Below, piece after piece: positions 43,464 to 52,687 of a stretch of DNA of 64,000 nt; positions within the stretch are counted from its first letter, which is position 1; each line of letters opens with the position of its first letter. Source of the DNA: M3007 sp031373665 (lineage in GTDB: Bacteria > Bacteroidota > Bacteroidia > Chitinophagales > Saprospiraceae); contig JANMMZ010000043.1 in NCBI GenBank assembly GCA_031373665.1, forward strand, positions 62,001 through 126,000, read 5' to 3'. Both the position numbers and the translations under genes were made by a program. The notes under the pieces were generated by a model. That model was not told the DNA's origin and searched no databases. It was given only the letters and a program-made list of their open reading frames with translations.

Positions 43464-44369
43464 ATGCCCAGACTCCTGATTTTATTATTTTTGTTATTCT
43501 TTGGTGGCGACATGATGTTGCTGGCCCAACGTGACAAATCTAGCAAGACTACGCCGAGCAGATCCGAAAGGCCTGCTACTACGCAGAGATCGCAGGGCAA
43601 CACTCCTTCGCGCCCTCAAAGTCTAAGTGCGGATAAGCCCCGACGTGATGCTCCGACTTCTCGCCAGTCAAATCCTTCTGCCGCAGAAAGGAACGAAACA
43701 CGTACAGGCTCCCGGGCTCAATTGACTCCCAATGCTTCTGATGGCCGGAATGGTTCAGAATCCCGCCAAGGTAGCAATGCTTCTGGTCGTACTTATGGCG
43801 GCACCAACCCTCGTAAGTCTGATGGGAAAATGGATAATACCTATTCGCAAAAAACACAGACCACCAAATCGGGTGGGGGAGATGTAAAGAAAGCATCTGT
43901 CAAGGAAGTTGGTAAAATCAATTGGGTAAATTTGGAATATGCGCTAGAGAAAACCAAAACAGATAAAAAGAAGATTTTTATTGACGTTTATACCGATTAT
44001 TGTACTTGGTGCCGCCACATGGATTCTACTACTTTTTCTGACCCGACGGTAACAAAATACATCAATGAGCATTACTACGCTGTGAAATTTAATGCAGAGC
44101 AGAACTCTGATATTTTATACAAAGACAAGACTTATAAGTTCGTGAAAAGTGGTGCAAGAGGCTTTCATCAATTGGCCGCTTTATGGCTCAATAACCGGCT
44201 TACTTTTCCAACGGTGGTGTTTTTAGATGAAAATCAAAGCCTAATTCAAGCATTGCCCGGATATATGGACACGCCTAAAATGCAAGCCATAACGCATTAT
44301 TTTGGCACCAATAGCCATAAAAAAACGCCTTGGGAATCTTATCAAAAGCAATTTGTGGCTGATAAATAA
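43464..44369 (+). CDS. Exported thioredoxin-like protein with disordered linker
   Basis: A 301-residue exported protein. The start at 43464 (MPRLLILLFLLFFGG) begins a signal peptide ending near residue 21 (LLAQ); the longer frame lies across the promoter. Residues about 22-150 are a low-complexity Ser/Arg/Thr/Gly region that looks disordered (SRPQSLSADKPRRDAP, GSESRQGSNASGRTYGG). The thioredoxin-like domain (about 155-301) has WVNLEYALEKTKTDKKKIFIDV and active-site CTWC (Cys180, Cys183), with FPTVVFLDEN as the cis-Pro region. It should carry out thiol exchange in the periplasm. The long linker is unusual for this family. It leads a likely operon. Confidence 0.82.
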   Translation: MPRLLILLFLLFFGGDMMLLAQRDKSSKTTPSRSERPATTQRSQGNTPSRPQSLSADKPRRDAPTSRQSNPSAAERNETRTGSRAQLTPNASDGRNGSESRQGSNASGRTYGGTNPRKSDGKMDNTYSQKTQTTKSGGGDVKKASVKEVGKINWVNLEYALEKTKTDKKKIFIDVYTDYCTWCRHMDSTTFSDPTVTKYINEHYYAVKFNAEQNSDILYKDKTYKFVKSGARGFHQLAALWLNNRLTFPTVVFLDENQSLIQALPGYMDTPKMQAITHYFGTNSHKKTPWESYQKQFVADK

Positions 44370-44399
44370 GAACGGTGATATAACGTAAAACAATTTTCG

Positions 44400-46046
44400 A
44401 TGACCAACAAGCAGATAGCCTACGCCTTCGATGACTTAGCCAAATTGATGGAATTGCACGAAGAGGATGATTTTCGTGTAAAATCGTATAAAAACGCCTA
44501 TTTGACCCTAAGGAAAATAGAGCCGCCGCTTTCTGAAATGCAGGATGCAGAAATTAAATCTATCAAAGGGGTGGGGACTGCTATAGCAGGAAAAATTAGA
44601 GAATTGGTGACCGGTGGCACAATGGCAAGCCTTGAGAAATACAAGGCCGATACCCCACCTGGAGTCGTAGAAATGTTGGAAATCAATGGATTTGGCCCTA
44701 AAAAAATAAGGGTGGTTTGGAGAGATATGGGCATCGAATCGGTAGGTGAACTTTGGTATGCCTGCAATGAGAATCGCCTTATTGAATACACGGGTTTTGG
44801 CTTGAAAACACAGGAGGATTTACGATTGAAATTGGAGTACTATTTCAAAAGCCGAGATAAACTCCATATTGATGCCGCCTTGGCGGCTAGTGGACAGATA
44901 CAGGAATTTTTAAAAGCAGTATTGCCAGATTTAAAAATTGAATCTGTTGGTGCTTTGCGCCGATTGTGTCCTGTAGTGGATCAAATAGAATTGCTTGCCA
45001 TTGACGAAAGCGGCCGCTTGGATTTGCTATCTTCCCCAGACTTCACGTGGTCAAAAATCAAGGACAATACCTATCATTTTGAATCAGAAAACCTTCCTAA
45101 AGCGATCATCTATACTTGTGAATCCTCTGAATGGGGCTCAAAACTGTTCAAGCATACGGGTAGCGCAGATTTTTTAAATGCATTTATTTTAAAACATTCT
45201 GGTATAGACTTCAAGCATTTGCCTACTGAAATTGAGGTTTTTGAAAAAATAGGCTTATCCTACATAGAGCCAGAATTGAGAGAGTTACTCCCTGATGACT
45301 TCCCTTTTGCTAAGTTGGACAGCCTTAGTTTAGCCCAAAACAACCAACTGCCTGATCTTCTGGTGGAGTCGGATATTAGAGGGCTTTTACATGTACACAC
45401 GACTTGGAGTGATGGACTACACAGCCTTAAAGATATGTGTGCTTATGCCAAAGCATTGGGTTATGAATATATTGGGATTACGGATCACAGCCAAGCCGCT
45501 TTTTATGCCAATGGATTGAAACCAGATCGGGTACTGGCGCAAATGGCTGAAATAGATGCATTGAACACTGAAATGGCTCCATTCCGAATACTAAAAGGCA
45601 TAGAAAGTGATATTTTAAACGATGGCTCCTTGGATTATGATGATGATTTATTGGCTAAATTCGACTTTGTCATCGCATCAGTACACACCAACTTGAAGAT
45701 GAGTAGTGAAAAAGCCACAGAGCGCATTTTGAAGGCCATAGGGAATCCCTATACTACTATATTGGGTCACCCGACAAGCCGATTGCTGCTCAGCCGTGAA
45801 GGCTATCCGTTGGACTGGAAAGCCATATTTGATGCTTGCCAAGCCCATAATGTGGCCATAGAACTCAATGCCAATCCTTATCGTTTGGATCTTGATTGGA
45901 CTTTGATCCAAGAAGCCCTGAAACGTGGAATAAAAATTTGTATCAATCCAGATGCACACAGCAAAGAAGGTTTGCTTCATGTAAAGTATGGCCTCATGGC
46001 TGCCCGCAAAGGCGGACTTACGAAGGAAGGTTATTTTTACATATAG
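44400..46046 (+). CDS. polX: PolX-like PHP exonuclease with degenerate polymerase site
   Basis: A 548-residue protein with the PolX layout. Helix-hairpin-helix segments include SIKGVGTAIAGKI and INGFGPKKI. The nucleotidyltransferase region has VGALRRLCPVVDQIELLA at 183-200; PolX normally carries GS...RR...GDID, and here the two metal Asp positions read Gln195 and Glu197, with no clear third acid. The C-terminal PHP domain is intact: HVHTTWSDG, ITDHS, KGIESDIL, ASVHTNL, ILGHPTSRLL, NANPYR and NPDAHSKEGL. It should therefore keep 3'-5' exonuclease or phosphoesterase activity without DNA synthesis. It is 30 bases from the preceding gene. Confidence 0.88.
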   Translation: MTNKQIAYAFDDLAKLMELHEEDDFRVKSYKNAYLTLRKIEPPLSEMQDAEIKSIKGVGTAIAGKIRELVTGGTMASLEKYKADTPPGVVEMLEINGFGPKKIRVVWRDMGIESVGELWYACNENRLIEYTGFGLKTQEDLRLKLEYYFKSRDKLHIDAALAASGQIQEFLKAVLPDLKIESVGALRRLCPVVDQIELLAIDESGRLDLLSSPDFTWSKIKDNTYHFESENLPKAIIYTCESSEWGSKLFKHTGSADFLNAFILKHSGIDFKHLPTEIEVFEKIGLSYIEPELRELLPDDFPFAKLDSLSLAQNNQLPDLLVESDIRGLLHVHTTWSDGLHSLKDMCAYAKALGYEYIGITDHSQAAFYANGLKPDRVLAQMAEIDALNTEMAPFRILKGIESDILNDGSLDYDDDLLAKFDFVIASVHTNLKMSSEKATERILKAIGNPYTTILGHPTSRLLLSREGYPLDWKAIFDACQAHNVAIELNANPYRLDLDWTLIQEALKRGIKICINPDAHSKEGLLHVKYGLMAARKGGLTKEGYFYI

Positions 46047-46063
46047 TGTGAAAAAACAATGGG

Positions 46064-46903
46064 ATGAATCGTAGAAAATTACTAAAAAGCATATTGGGAC
46101 TAACAGGCGTAGGTTTTGTTACTGGGATTTATGCTTGGCAAGTGGAACCGTTTTGGGTTGAATTTATACAGCAAAAAATGCCCATAAAAAACCTTCCAGA
46201 TAACCTCGTGGGTCTCACTTTAGTGCAAATTAGCGATATCCATGTTGGCAACAGATTTGATTGGCATTGCTTGATCGAAGCCTTTAAGAAAGCCCAAAAA
46301 ATAAACCCAGACTTCGTGGTTTATACAGGTGATTATGTGAGTTACGAATCTGAACAGCAATTTGAACAATTGGAAGCAGTGCTAAAACATGTTGTGAAGG
46401 GTAGATTGGGTACTATTGGTATTTTGGGCAATCATGATTATGGTAAAAATTGGGCAGAGCAAAATGTGGGAACAAGGATAGCCGAAATACTTAAATCCCA
46501 TGAAATAGACCTGGTCCGAAACGCCAAAATTGAAACCAATGGTCTGAATTTTATTGGATTTGACGACTATTGGGGCCCTAATTTCAATCCAGCACTCGTG
46601 ATGGATCACTATGATAAGGATAAGGCCAATATATTGCTCTGCCACAATCCCGATGTCTGCGATTTAGATGTTTGGAATGGCTACGAAGGGTGGATATTGG
46701 CAGGCCATACCCACGGTGGGCAATGCAAGCCCCCATTTTTGCCCCCGCCAATGCTGCCCGTGAAAAATAAAAAATATTCCGCTGGAAAAATTGAGTTATC
46801 AGGTAACAGAACGCTTTATATCAACAGAGCATTGGGGCATTTGTGGCAAATAAGATTCAATGTAAGGCCAGAAATAACGATTTTTGAATTGCAAAAAGCA
46901 TGA
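46064..46903 (+). CDS. Membrane-anchored calcineurin-like metallophosphoesterase
   Basis: A 279-residue phosphoesterase anchored by an N-terminal helix (about residues 10-25, GLTGVGFVTGIYAW). The five metal-binding blocks are present: QISDIHVGN, YTGDYVSY, GILGNHDYG, LLCHNPDV and LAGHTHGGQ. It resembles YaeI/YkuE-type enzymes that act on lipid phosphates such as UDP-diacylglucosamine. It starts 17 bases after the PolX stop, and its own 3' end overlaps the MOSC gene by 4 bases, so it is in the same operon. Confidence 0.9.
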   Translation: MNRRKLLKSILGLTGVGFVTGIYAWQVEPFWVEFIQQKMPIKNLPDNLVGLTLVQISDIHVGNRFDWHCLIEAFKKAQKINPDFVVYTGDYVSYESEQQFEQLEAVLKHVVKGRLGTIGILGNHDYGKNWAEQNVGTRIAEILKSHEIDLVRNAKIETNGLNFIGFDDYWGPNFNPALVMDHYDKDKANILLCHNPDVCDLDVWNGYEGWILAGHTHGGQCKPPFLPPPMLPVKNKKYSAGKIELSGNRTLYINRALGHLWQIRFNVRPEITIFELQKA

Positions 46904-47451
46904 TAAACATGACCGCAACAGTAACCGCCGTCAGCCGTAGCGCAACACATACCATGACTAAACCCAATGTATCCAGCATTCAATTGCTGACTGGTTTGGG
47001 CGTAGAAGGTGATGCGCACATGGGTACTACTGTGAAACACCGATCAAGGGTGGCTCAAGATCCTAGTCAGCCCAATTTACGCCAAGTACACCTTATTCAT
47101 GCTGAATTGCATGATGAATTGAGGGCGGGTGGTTTTACAATTACACCAGGCCAAATGGGTGAAAATATCACTACCCAAGGGATCAATCTTTTAGATTTGC
47201 CCCAAAATACACTATTATATATAGGGGAAACGGCCATAGTGCAAGTAACAGGACTCAGAAACCCCTGCAATCAATTGAATGGCCTCCAAGAAGGCTTGAT
47301 GCAAGCGGTACTTGGTAGGGATGAACACCATAATTTGATCCGAAAAGCGGGTATCATGGGCGTGGTATTGAAGGGAGGACAGATCAATATTGGAGATAGC
47401 ATAGCGGTGCATCTACCTGAGCCACCTTTTGTGGCCTTGGATCGGGTATAG
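46900..47451 (+). CDS. MOSC domain protein
   Basis: A 183-residue single-domain MOSC protein. GVEGDAHMG, HLIHAELHDEL, PGQMGENITTQG and the conserved Cys123 in LRNPCNQL mark the family, named for molybdenum-cofactor sulfurase. MOSC proteins such as YiiM reduce N-hydroxylated purines or carry sulfur on the Cys with molybdenum cofactor. It is translationally coupled to the phosphoesterase. No redox partner gene is adjacent. Confidence 0.9.
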   Translation: MINMTATVTAVSRSATHTMTKPNVSSIQLLTGLGVEGDAHMGTTVKHRSRVAQDPSQPNLRQVHLIHAELHDELRAGGFTITPGQMGENITTQGINLLDLPQNTLLYIGETAIVQVTGLRNPCNQLNGLQEGLMQAVLGRDEHHNLIRKAGIMGVVLKGGQINIGDSIAVHLPEPPFVALDRV

Positions 47452-47531
47452 CAAGTGTTTTGGGTATGAATTAATACTTGCAGTAGTAGAATTCAATATA
47501 AAATCGTATTTTTACATCAAAAAACATATTC

Positions 47532-48377
47532 ATGACAAAGAAAATATACTTCATTGTTTTGATTCTATTGGCTCTGGCAAACCAGACCATGTCACAAGAT
47601 AGTACCATTTTTCCAGTAGGCCAAAAATCACCGAATGTTCATCATGTAGGCAATGTTTGGCTCAGAGAACTCAATGGAACGGATAGTATTTTCAATAACA
47701 GTTTGACGGTTGCAACGATGGAAGCAGGCGCAAGATTAGATTGGCATAAACACCCGGGTGGGCAAATTCTAATGATACTCGAAGGTGAAGGATATTATCA
47801 AGAAAAAGGAAATGCCAAACAAACCGTGCATAAAGGCGAAGTAATAAAATGTCATCCTAGTGTAGAGCATTGGCACGGAGCCACACCCGAAAGCGGTGTT
47901 ACCTATCTGGCAAGTTCGCCAACTCAAAAAGGAAGAACAATTTGGCTGCAAAAACTCACCGATGAAGAGTATTTTGGCGCAAATGCATCAAAACCTAAGG
48001 TTTTGAGTATGGAACAAGAGATTTTAAGCCTTTCCAGCAATAAATGGCGATTAATGGCAGCGCAGAATGTAGATAGTTTGGCCATGCTTTTCAATGAAAG
48101 GGCCGTTTTTGTCCACATGGGCGGCAATATGACCAAAGCGCAAGAACTTGATGTCATCAAAACAGGTCGTATTCAATACAAGCACGCAGAAATACAAGAA
48201 ACTTCTGTTCAATTTATAGCGAATACTGCCATTGTTTTAAGTAAAATTTACTTGACTGCTATTGTTGGGGGCAACGAAGTGATCAATCCTTTTACTGTGA
48301 CAGAAGTGTATATACAGCAAAACAATCTCTGGTCGTTAGGTTCGCTGTCATTTACCAAATTACTTACGCCTCCTTAG
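47532..48377 (+). CDS. Exported cupin fused to a SnoaL/DUF4440-like domain
   Basis: A 281-residue exported protein. The signal peptide ends near residue 21 (QTMSQ). Residues about 35-135 are a cupin with metal-type ligands His72 and His74 in WHKHPGG, Gln78, and His113/His115 in EHWHGATP, resembling the YhhW/quercetinase-like cupins. Residues about 155-281 fit the NTF2-like SnoaL/DUF4440 fold (MAAQNVDSLAMLFNERAVFVHMGG, then VTEVYIQQNNLWSL). Each fold is common alone; the exported fusion is less so. Reaction and substrate are unknown. Upstream, 80 bases separate it from the MOSC gene. Confidence 0.82.
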   Translation: MTKKIYFIVLILLALANQTMSQDSTIFPVGQKSPNVHHVGNVWLRELNGTDSIFNNSLTVATMEAGARLDWHKHPGGQILMILEGEGYYQEKGNAKQTVHKGEVIKCHPSVEHWHGATPESGVTYLASSPTQKGRTIWLQKLTDEEYFGANASKPKVLSMEQEILSLSSNKWRLMAAQNVDSLAMLFNERAVFVHMGGNMTKAQELDVIKTGRIQYKHAEIQETSVQFIANTAIVLSKIYLTAIVGGNEVINPFTVTEVYIQQNNLWSLGSLSFTKLLTPP

Positions 48378-48539
48378 TAATATCTATAAAGTCAGTAAAA
48401 GTCATTCTGTCGTTTTGCAAACCGAATTTATTCTACTCTTACTTTTGCAAAATTGCTACCTGAACTAGTTGTTTCTCCTGTTCCGTATATTGTATAGGAT
48501 TTATATCCAATTAGAGTTTAAAGTGATTTATTTATTAAA

Positions 48540-48571
48540 TTTGCAAAACTTAGGTTGCAGTTATACCTTTG
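48540..48571 (+). promoter_or_regulatory. Consensus Bacteroidota promoter of the TonB receptor/permease operon
   Basis: TTTG (48540-48543) lies 20 bases ahead of TACCTTTG (48564-48571), an exact match to the TTTG/TAnnTTTG consensus. The ATG is 28 bases further on, giving a short leader. Confidence 0.75.
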
Positions 48572-48599
48572 GCCTTCAAATTCATAAACACAACCTAAT

Positions 48600-51305
48600 A
48601 TGCAGAGAAACGTACTTATCACACTGTTTATCTTAGTGCAATCAGCACTTTTTGCCCAAAAAATTCAATTCAAAGGAAATATTAAAGACGGAACCGACGG
48701 CCAACCTATAGTAGGTGCCACGGTGGTGAATAGTTCTGGAAACGGTACTACCACTGATGCCAGCGGTAATTTTAGCATTGGTGCTGAGGTTGGCGAGAAA
48801 ATTACCATTGCTAGTACAGGCTATCAAGAACAAACCATTCAGGCCAGTGTCGCACCCGCCAATATCAGTATGGCACTTTCTACTTCCGCATTGGATGCTG
48901 TGGTTGTGATAGGTACACGCAATTCTAGCCGTACAGCCTTGAATACGCCTGTTCCAGTTGATATTATTCCTTTGAGATCTATACAGCGCAGCCTTCCACA
49001 AAACGATCTGAACCAGATGTTGACTTATTTGGCTCCGTCTTTTCAATCCAATCGCCAATCCGCTTCGGATGGTACAGAGCACATTGACCCGGCTTCTTTG
49101 CGTGGTATGGGCCCTGACCAGACGTTGGTACTGGTGAACGGGAAACGCCGCCATACTACCTCTCTTTTGAACAACCAAGGCACTTTTGGCAATGGATCAG
49201 TGGGTACTGATCTCAATGCGATACCTATTTCTGCTTTGGAAAGGGTGGAAGTACTTCGGGATGGTGCTTCGGCTCAATATGGCTCTGATGCTATTGCTGG
49301 GGTAATCAATTTGGTGCTTAAAAAAAGCACTGATGGCCTCAATCTTTCGGCTACTGCTGGCGTTACCCAAGTGGGTGATGGGCAATTGACAAGGGTGATG
49401 GGCAACTATGGGCTCAAGTTAGGCAAGCAAGGTGGGTCACTCAATATTTCGGCAGATACCTACATTCGTGGTAGAACCAATCGTACCCAAAACCATGATT
49501 TGATCATTTTTGATCAATCAGCACAAGATAATTATTTTGCTTACGCATTCACGGAAGATCCTAATGCTGCTAGGGCTTACGATGATAGTGTGTTAACGGC
49601 ACAGCGACTGACCCGTGAAGACTTTGATTTTAGCGTAGGTGATGCCAAGATCAAAAACTTAAACCTGTTTTATAACCTTGGCCTTCCCTTTGGCGGCGGC
49701 AAAGGTGAATTTTATTCCTTTGGTGGCTATAATGTCCGTCGTGGAGAGGGATACGGATTCCGTCGTTTGCCAAGCGATTATTCTAAAATGGTATTCAGTA
49801 AGTTCCCTAATGGATTTCAACCCAATACAGGCTCTGATATTCAAGATGCTTCGGTGGCTTTGGGTGTTCGCTATAATTTGAATGATTGGAAATTAGACAT
49901 TAGCAATGCATTTGGGTCTAACCGTTTTGACTACACCATCAATAATACAGTGAATGCGTCTTTGCAAGACAAAACACCCACTAGTTTTGAGGCTGGCGGC
50001 CATGCATTCACGCAGAATACTATCAATGCAGATATTGCAAAATACTTTTCAAGCGTCATGAGTGGGCTTAATCTTGCTTTTGGTGCCGAGTATCGCCTTG
50101 AAAACTACAAAATCAATCAAGGTGATGAAGCCAGTTGGAAAAACTACGGAATCGTAAAAAATAATGACGGTACTGTTACTGATACCCTAGGGTTATCGGG
50201 TGGTGCACAATCATTCCCGGGATTTTCGCCGGATAATGCTACCGATGCATCACGCAACAATGTCTCTTTGTATGCAGATACCGAATTAGATCTTACCAAG
50301 GCTTGGACTTTGGGTTTGGCCGGGCGGTTTGAAAACTACAGCGATTTTGGCAGTACTTTCAATTATAAAGTTGCTACGAAGTACAATTTTAATTCAAAAT
50401 TTGTGGTTCGTGGAGCCATTAGTTCTGGATTTAGAGCACCGTCTTTGCACCAGCAACACTTTAGTTACGTATCCACCACGATCTTGAGCGATGGCCGGTT
50501 GGGACAATCAGGGTTTTTCCGCAACAGTTCGGATTTGGCTAAATCACTAGGGATTCCTACCCTCAAACAGGAGACTTCTCAGAATATCAGCCTTGGTATC
50601 ACATTCAAACCTTTGGATGCGCTTAGTATTTCAATAGATGCGTATCAGATACAAGTACAAGACCGTATTGTACTGACTGGCTTGTTTGGTTATGATGAAT
50701 TCGGTATCCCTGATAGTGCTTTACAATCTTTATTTTTGCCATTTGGAGCTGATGGAGGTAGGTTTTTTACCAATGCTATCAATACTATGACACACGGCAT
50801 AGATATTGTGGCAAACTACAAAATTTCTTTCAATAACAACAGCAGGTTGGACATCACAGCGTTGGCCAATTTCAATAAAACGGAAGTGGATGACGAGTTC
50901 AATATTCCTGCAAAATTGAGGGGTCAAGAAAAAATTTATTTCAGCCCAGCCGAGCGCGGATTGGTGGAAGGCGTAAACCCACGTGAAAAGATTAATTTGA
51001 TCTTGAATTATAAGGTGAACAAATTCTCGGCCATGTTGAGTAATGTTTATTTTGGTCGGGTTTACCGAAATGGATTCCCATTTGGTGTAGAGCAAGACTT
51101 CAAAGGAAAGTTAGTGACGGATGCCTCTTTGTCATATGACATCACGAAGGGCTTTTCTGTTACTATCGGCGCCAATAACTTGTTGAATCGCTATCCTGAT
51201 GTTCAAAAATACGATAATAGTTACTTTGGGGTATTCAAATATGCACCTGTACAGATGGGTATGAATGGAGCCTTTTACTTTGCTCGTTTGAATTTTTCAA
51301 TGTAA
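48600..51305 (+). CDS. TonB-dependent receptor coupled to a permease
   Basis: A 901-residue outer-membrane receptor. The signal peptide ends near residue 19 (SALFAQ). Residues about 23-105 are a carboxypeptidase-regulatory-like domain (NIKDGTDGQPIVGATVV). The plug spans about 110-245 (NDLNQMLTYLAPSFQSNR, LRGMGPDQTLVLVNGKRRH, RDGASAQYGSDAIAGVINLV). The barrel ends FYFARLNFSM. The GPDQTLVLVNGKRRH plug is typical of the large generic TonB receptor group, not SusC. Its stop overlaps the ATG of an APC permease (TAATG), so the substrate is probably an amino acid, amine or similar small molecule that crosses both membranes through the two proteins. Confidence 0.92.
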   Translation: MQRNVLITLFILVQSALFAQKIQFKGNIKDGTDGQPIVGATVVNSSGNGTTTDASGNFSIGAEVGEKITIASTGYQEQTIQASVAPANISMALSTSALDAVVVIGTRNSSRTALNTPVPVDIIPLRSIQRSLPQNDLNQMLTYLAPSFQSNRQSASDGTEHIDPASLRGMGPDQTLVLVNGKRRHTTSLLNNQGTFGNGSVGTDLNAIPISALERVEVLRDGASAQYGSDAIAGVINLVLKKSTDGLNLSATAGVTQVGDGQLTRVMGNYGLKLGKQGGSLNISADTYIRGRTNRTQNHDLIIFDQSAQDNYFAYAFTEDPNAARAYDDSVLTAQRLTREDFDFSVGDAKIKNLNLFYNLGLPFGGGKGEFYSFGGYNVRRGEGYGFRRLPSDYSKMVFSKFPNGFQPNTGSDIQDASVALGVRYNLNDWKLDISNAFGSNRFDYTINNTVNASLQDKTPTSFEAGGHAFTQNTINADIAKYFSSVMSGLNLAFGAEYRLENYKINQGDEASWKNYGIVKNNDGTVTDTLGLSGGAQSFPGFSPDNATDASRNNVSLYADTELDLTKAWTLGLAGRFENYSDFGSTFNYKVATKYNFNSKFVVRGAISSGFRAPSLHQQHFSYVSTTILSDGRLGQSGFFRNSSDLAKSLGIPTLKQETSQNISLGITFKPLDALSISIDAYQIQVQDRIVLTGLFGYDEFGIPDSALQSLFLPFGADGGRFFTNAINTMTHGIDIVANYKISFNNNSRLDITALANFNKTEVDDEFNIPAKLRGQEKIYFSPAERGLVEGVNPREKINLILNYKVNKFSAMLSNVYFGRVYRNGFPFGVEQDFKGKLVTDASLSYDITKGFSVTIGANNLLNRYPDVQKYDNSYFGVFKYAPVQMGMNGAFYFARLNFSM

Positions 51306-52687
51306 TGAAGAAGTATAAACTAGATACGGCTACCTATGTCATTATCGCAAGTATGATTGGCACGGGGGTCTTTGCCTCCTTGTTTTTTCAGGTAGAAAGC
51401 CTGCCTTCTGGCAGTGCTATCATGCTTTTATGGTTGGCAGGTGGATTGGTCGCTCTTTGCGGAGGACTATCTTATGCAGAGTTATCTGGTTTTTTTCCGA
51501 GATCGGGTGGTGAATATGAGTATTTAACAAAAATTTACCACCCGGCCTTGGGTTTTTCGGCCGGTGTATGCACGTTGGTCGTGGGTTTTGCTGCGCCGCT
51601 GGCAGGCACAGCCCTCAATTTAGGCAATTATTTTGCGCCTATTTTAGGATTAAGCCCTGATACCATAGGTACTAAAGTGGTGGCAGTGCTGAGTATCTTG
51701 CTCATTACAGTAATTCAGTTGTTTGGGGTGGACATGAGCGCGAAATTTCAGAATATCAGCACGATTTTTAAGATTGGGCTAATATTGGTGCTCATTGTGG
51801 TTCCGTTTTGCGGTTTTCATTATGTGGAATCCAATGTCTCGTTCGAGGTGAATCAAGAAACCATCAGATTGGCTACCTCTGGCAGTTTTTTCTCTTGTTT
51901 GGCTCTTTTGTACTATGCATATACTGGATGGAATACCTCTGTCTATATCGCATCTGATGTGGATGATCCCAAACGTACTTTGCCTTTGTCTATTTTGATT
52001 GGTATCGCGGTGGTAGTAACCGTTTATATGTTACTCAATTATGCCTTTTTGCGTGTATGCAGTTATGAAGAGATTTTGGCTGGAGGCTCGAGTATAGGTA
52101 ATACGATGATCTCAAAAATATTTGGCGATTCCACTATAGGTTGGCTTAAAATTACCGATTTATTTTCGTTTTTGATGAGTTTGGCACTGTTGGCTACCTT
52201 GAGTTCCTTTATGTTGGCTTCGCCCAGAGTTGCCGAGATTTTTGGGAAAGATTACCCTGTTTTTCGGGTACTTACCAAGGGTTCAGACAATGGTGCTCCT
52301 TATGTCTCAGTGATTGCGATGGGTGTTATGGCTATCCTGTTCACGATGTTTTCAAATTTGAGATCAATTTTGGATTACGTCGGTTTTTCACTTTCTATCT
52401 TTGCTTCTTTAGCCGTCTTTGGGCTATACATCATGCGGTGGCGCAAACCTGAAACGGAGCGACCTTTTAAGGCTTGGGGATACCCAGTGACTCCATTTAT
52501 TTTTATTGCCATCAATATGGCCGCCATTTACTACAGTGTACAAACGATGTATGGTGGAAATTTTTTATACGGTTTTCACCCTGATGGAAGCCTAGACCTT
52601 AGCCCCTTATCAGCCTCCTTTATTAGTATTGTGTTGAGCACGGGTCTCTACTATATATTCAATGGCAGGTCGGCTGTCGTTCGTTGA
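51305..52687 (+). CDS. APC family amino-acid permease
   Basis: A 460-residue inner-membrane transporter of the amino acid/polyamine/organocation superfamily with about 12 hydrophobic helices. The family start ASMIGTGVFASLFF (helix 1 with the unwound IGTGVF) and SYAELSGFFPRSGGEYEYL (helix 2 and loop) are clear; YYAYTGWNTSVYIASDVDDP is the helix 6 region. The precise substrate cannot be read. Its start overlaps the stop of the TonB receptor by one base, which implies joint synthesis. The last 78 bases overlap the convergent miaA gene. Confidence 0.92.
   Translation: MKKYKLDTATYVIIASMIGTGVFASLFFQVESLPSGSAIMLLWLAGGLVALCGGLSYAELSGFFPRSGGEYEYLTKIYHPALGFSAGVCTLVVGFAAPLAGTALNLGNYFAPILGLSPDTIGTKVVAVLSILLITVIQLFGVDMSAKFQNISTIFKIGLILVLIVVPFCGFHYVESNVSFEVNQETIRLATSGSFFSCLALLYYAYTGWNTSVYIASDVDDPKRTLPLSILIGIAVVVTVYMLLNYAFLRVCSYEEILAGGSSIGNTMISKIFGDSTIGWLKITDLFSFLMSLALLATLSSFMLASPRVAEIFGKDYPVFRVLTKGSDNGAPYVSVIAMGVMAILFTMFSNLRSILDYVGFSLSIFASLAVFGLYIMRWRKPETERPFKAWGYPVTPFIFIAINMAAIYYSVQTMYGGNFLYGFHPDGSLDLSPLSASFISIVLSTGLYYIFNGRSAVVR

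Noticed and set aside
48642..49178. Minus-strand open frame of 178 codons within the TonB receptor gene
   Set aside because: It lies wholly inside a clear receptor plug region, and has no recognisable motif or neighbour. I treat it as a shadow.
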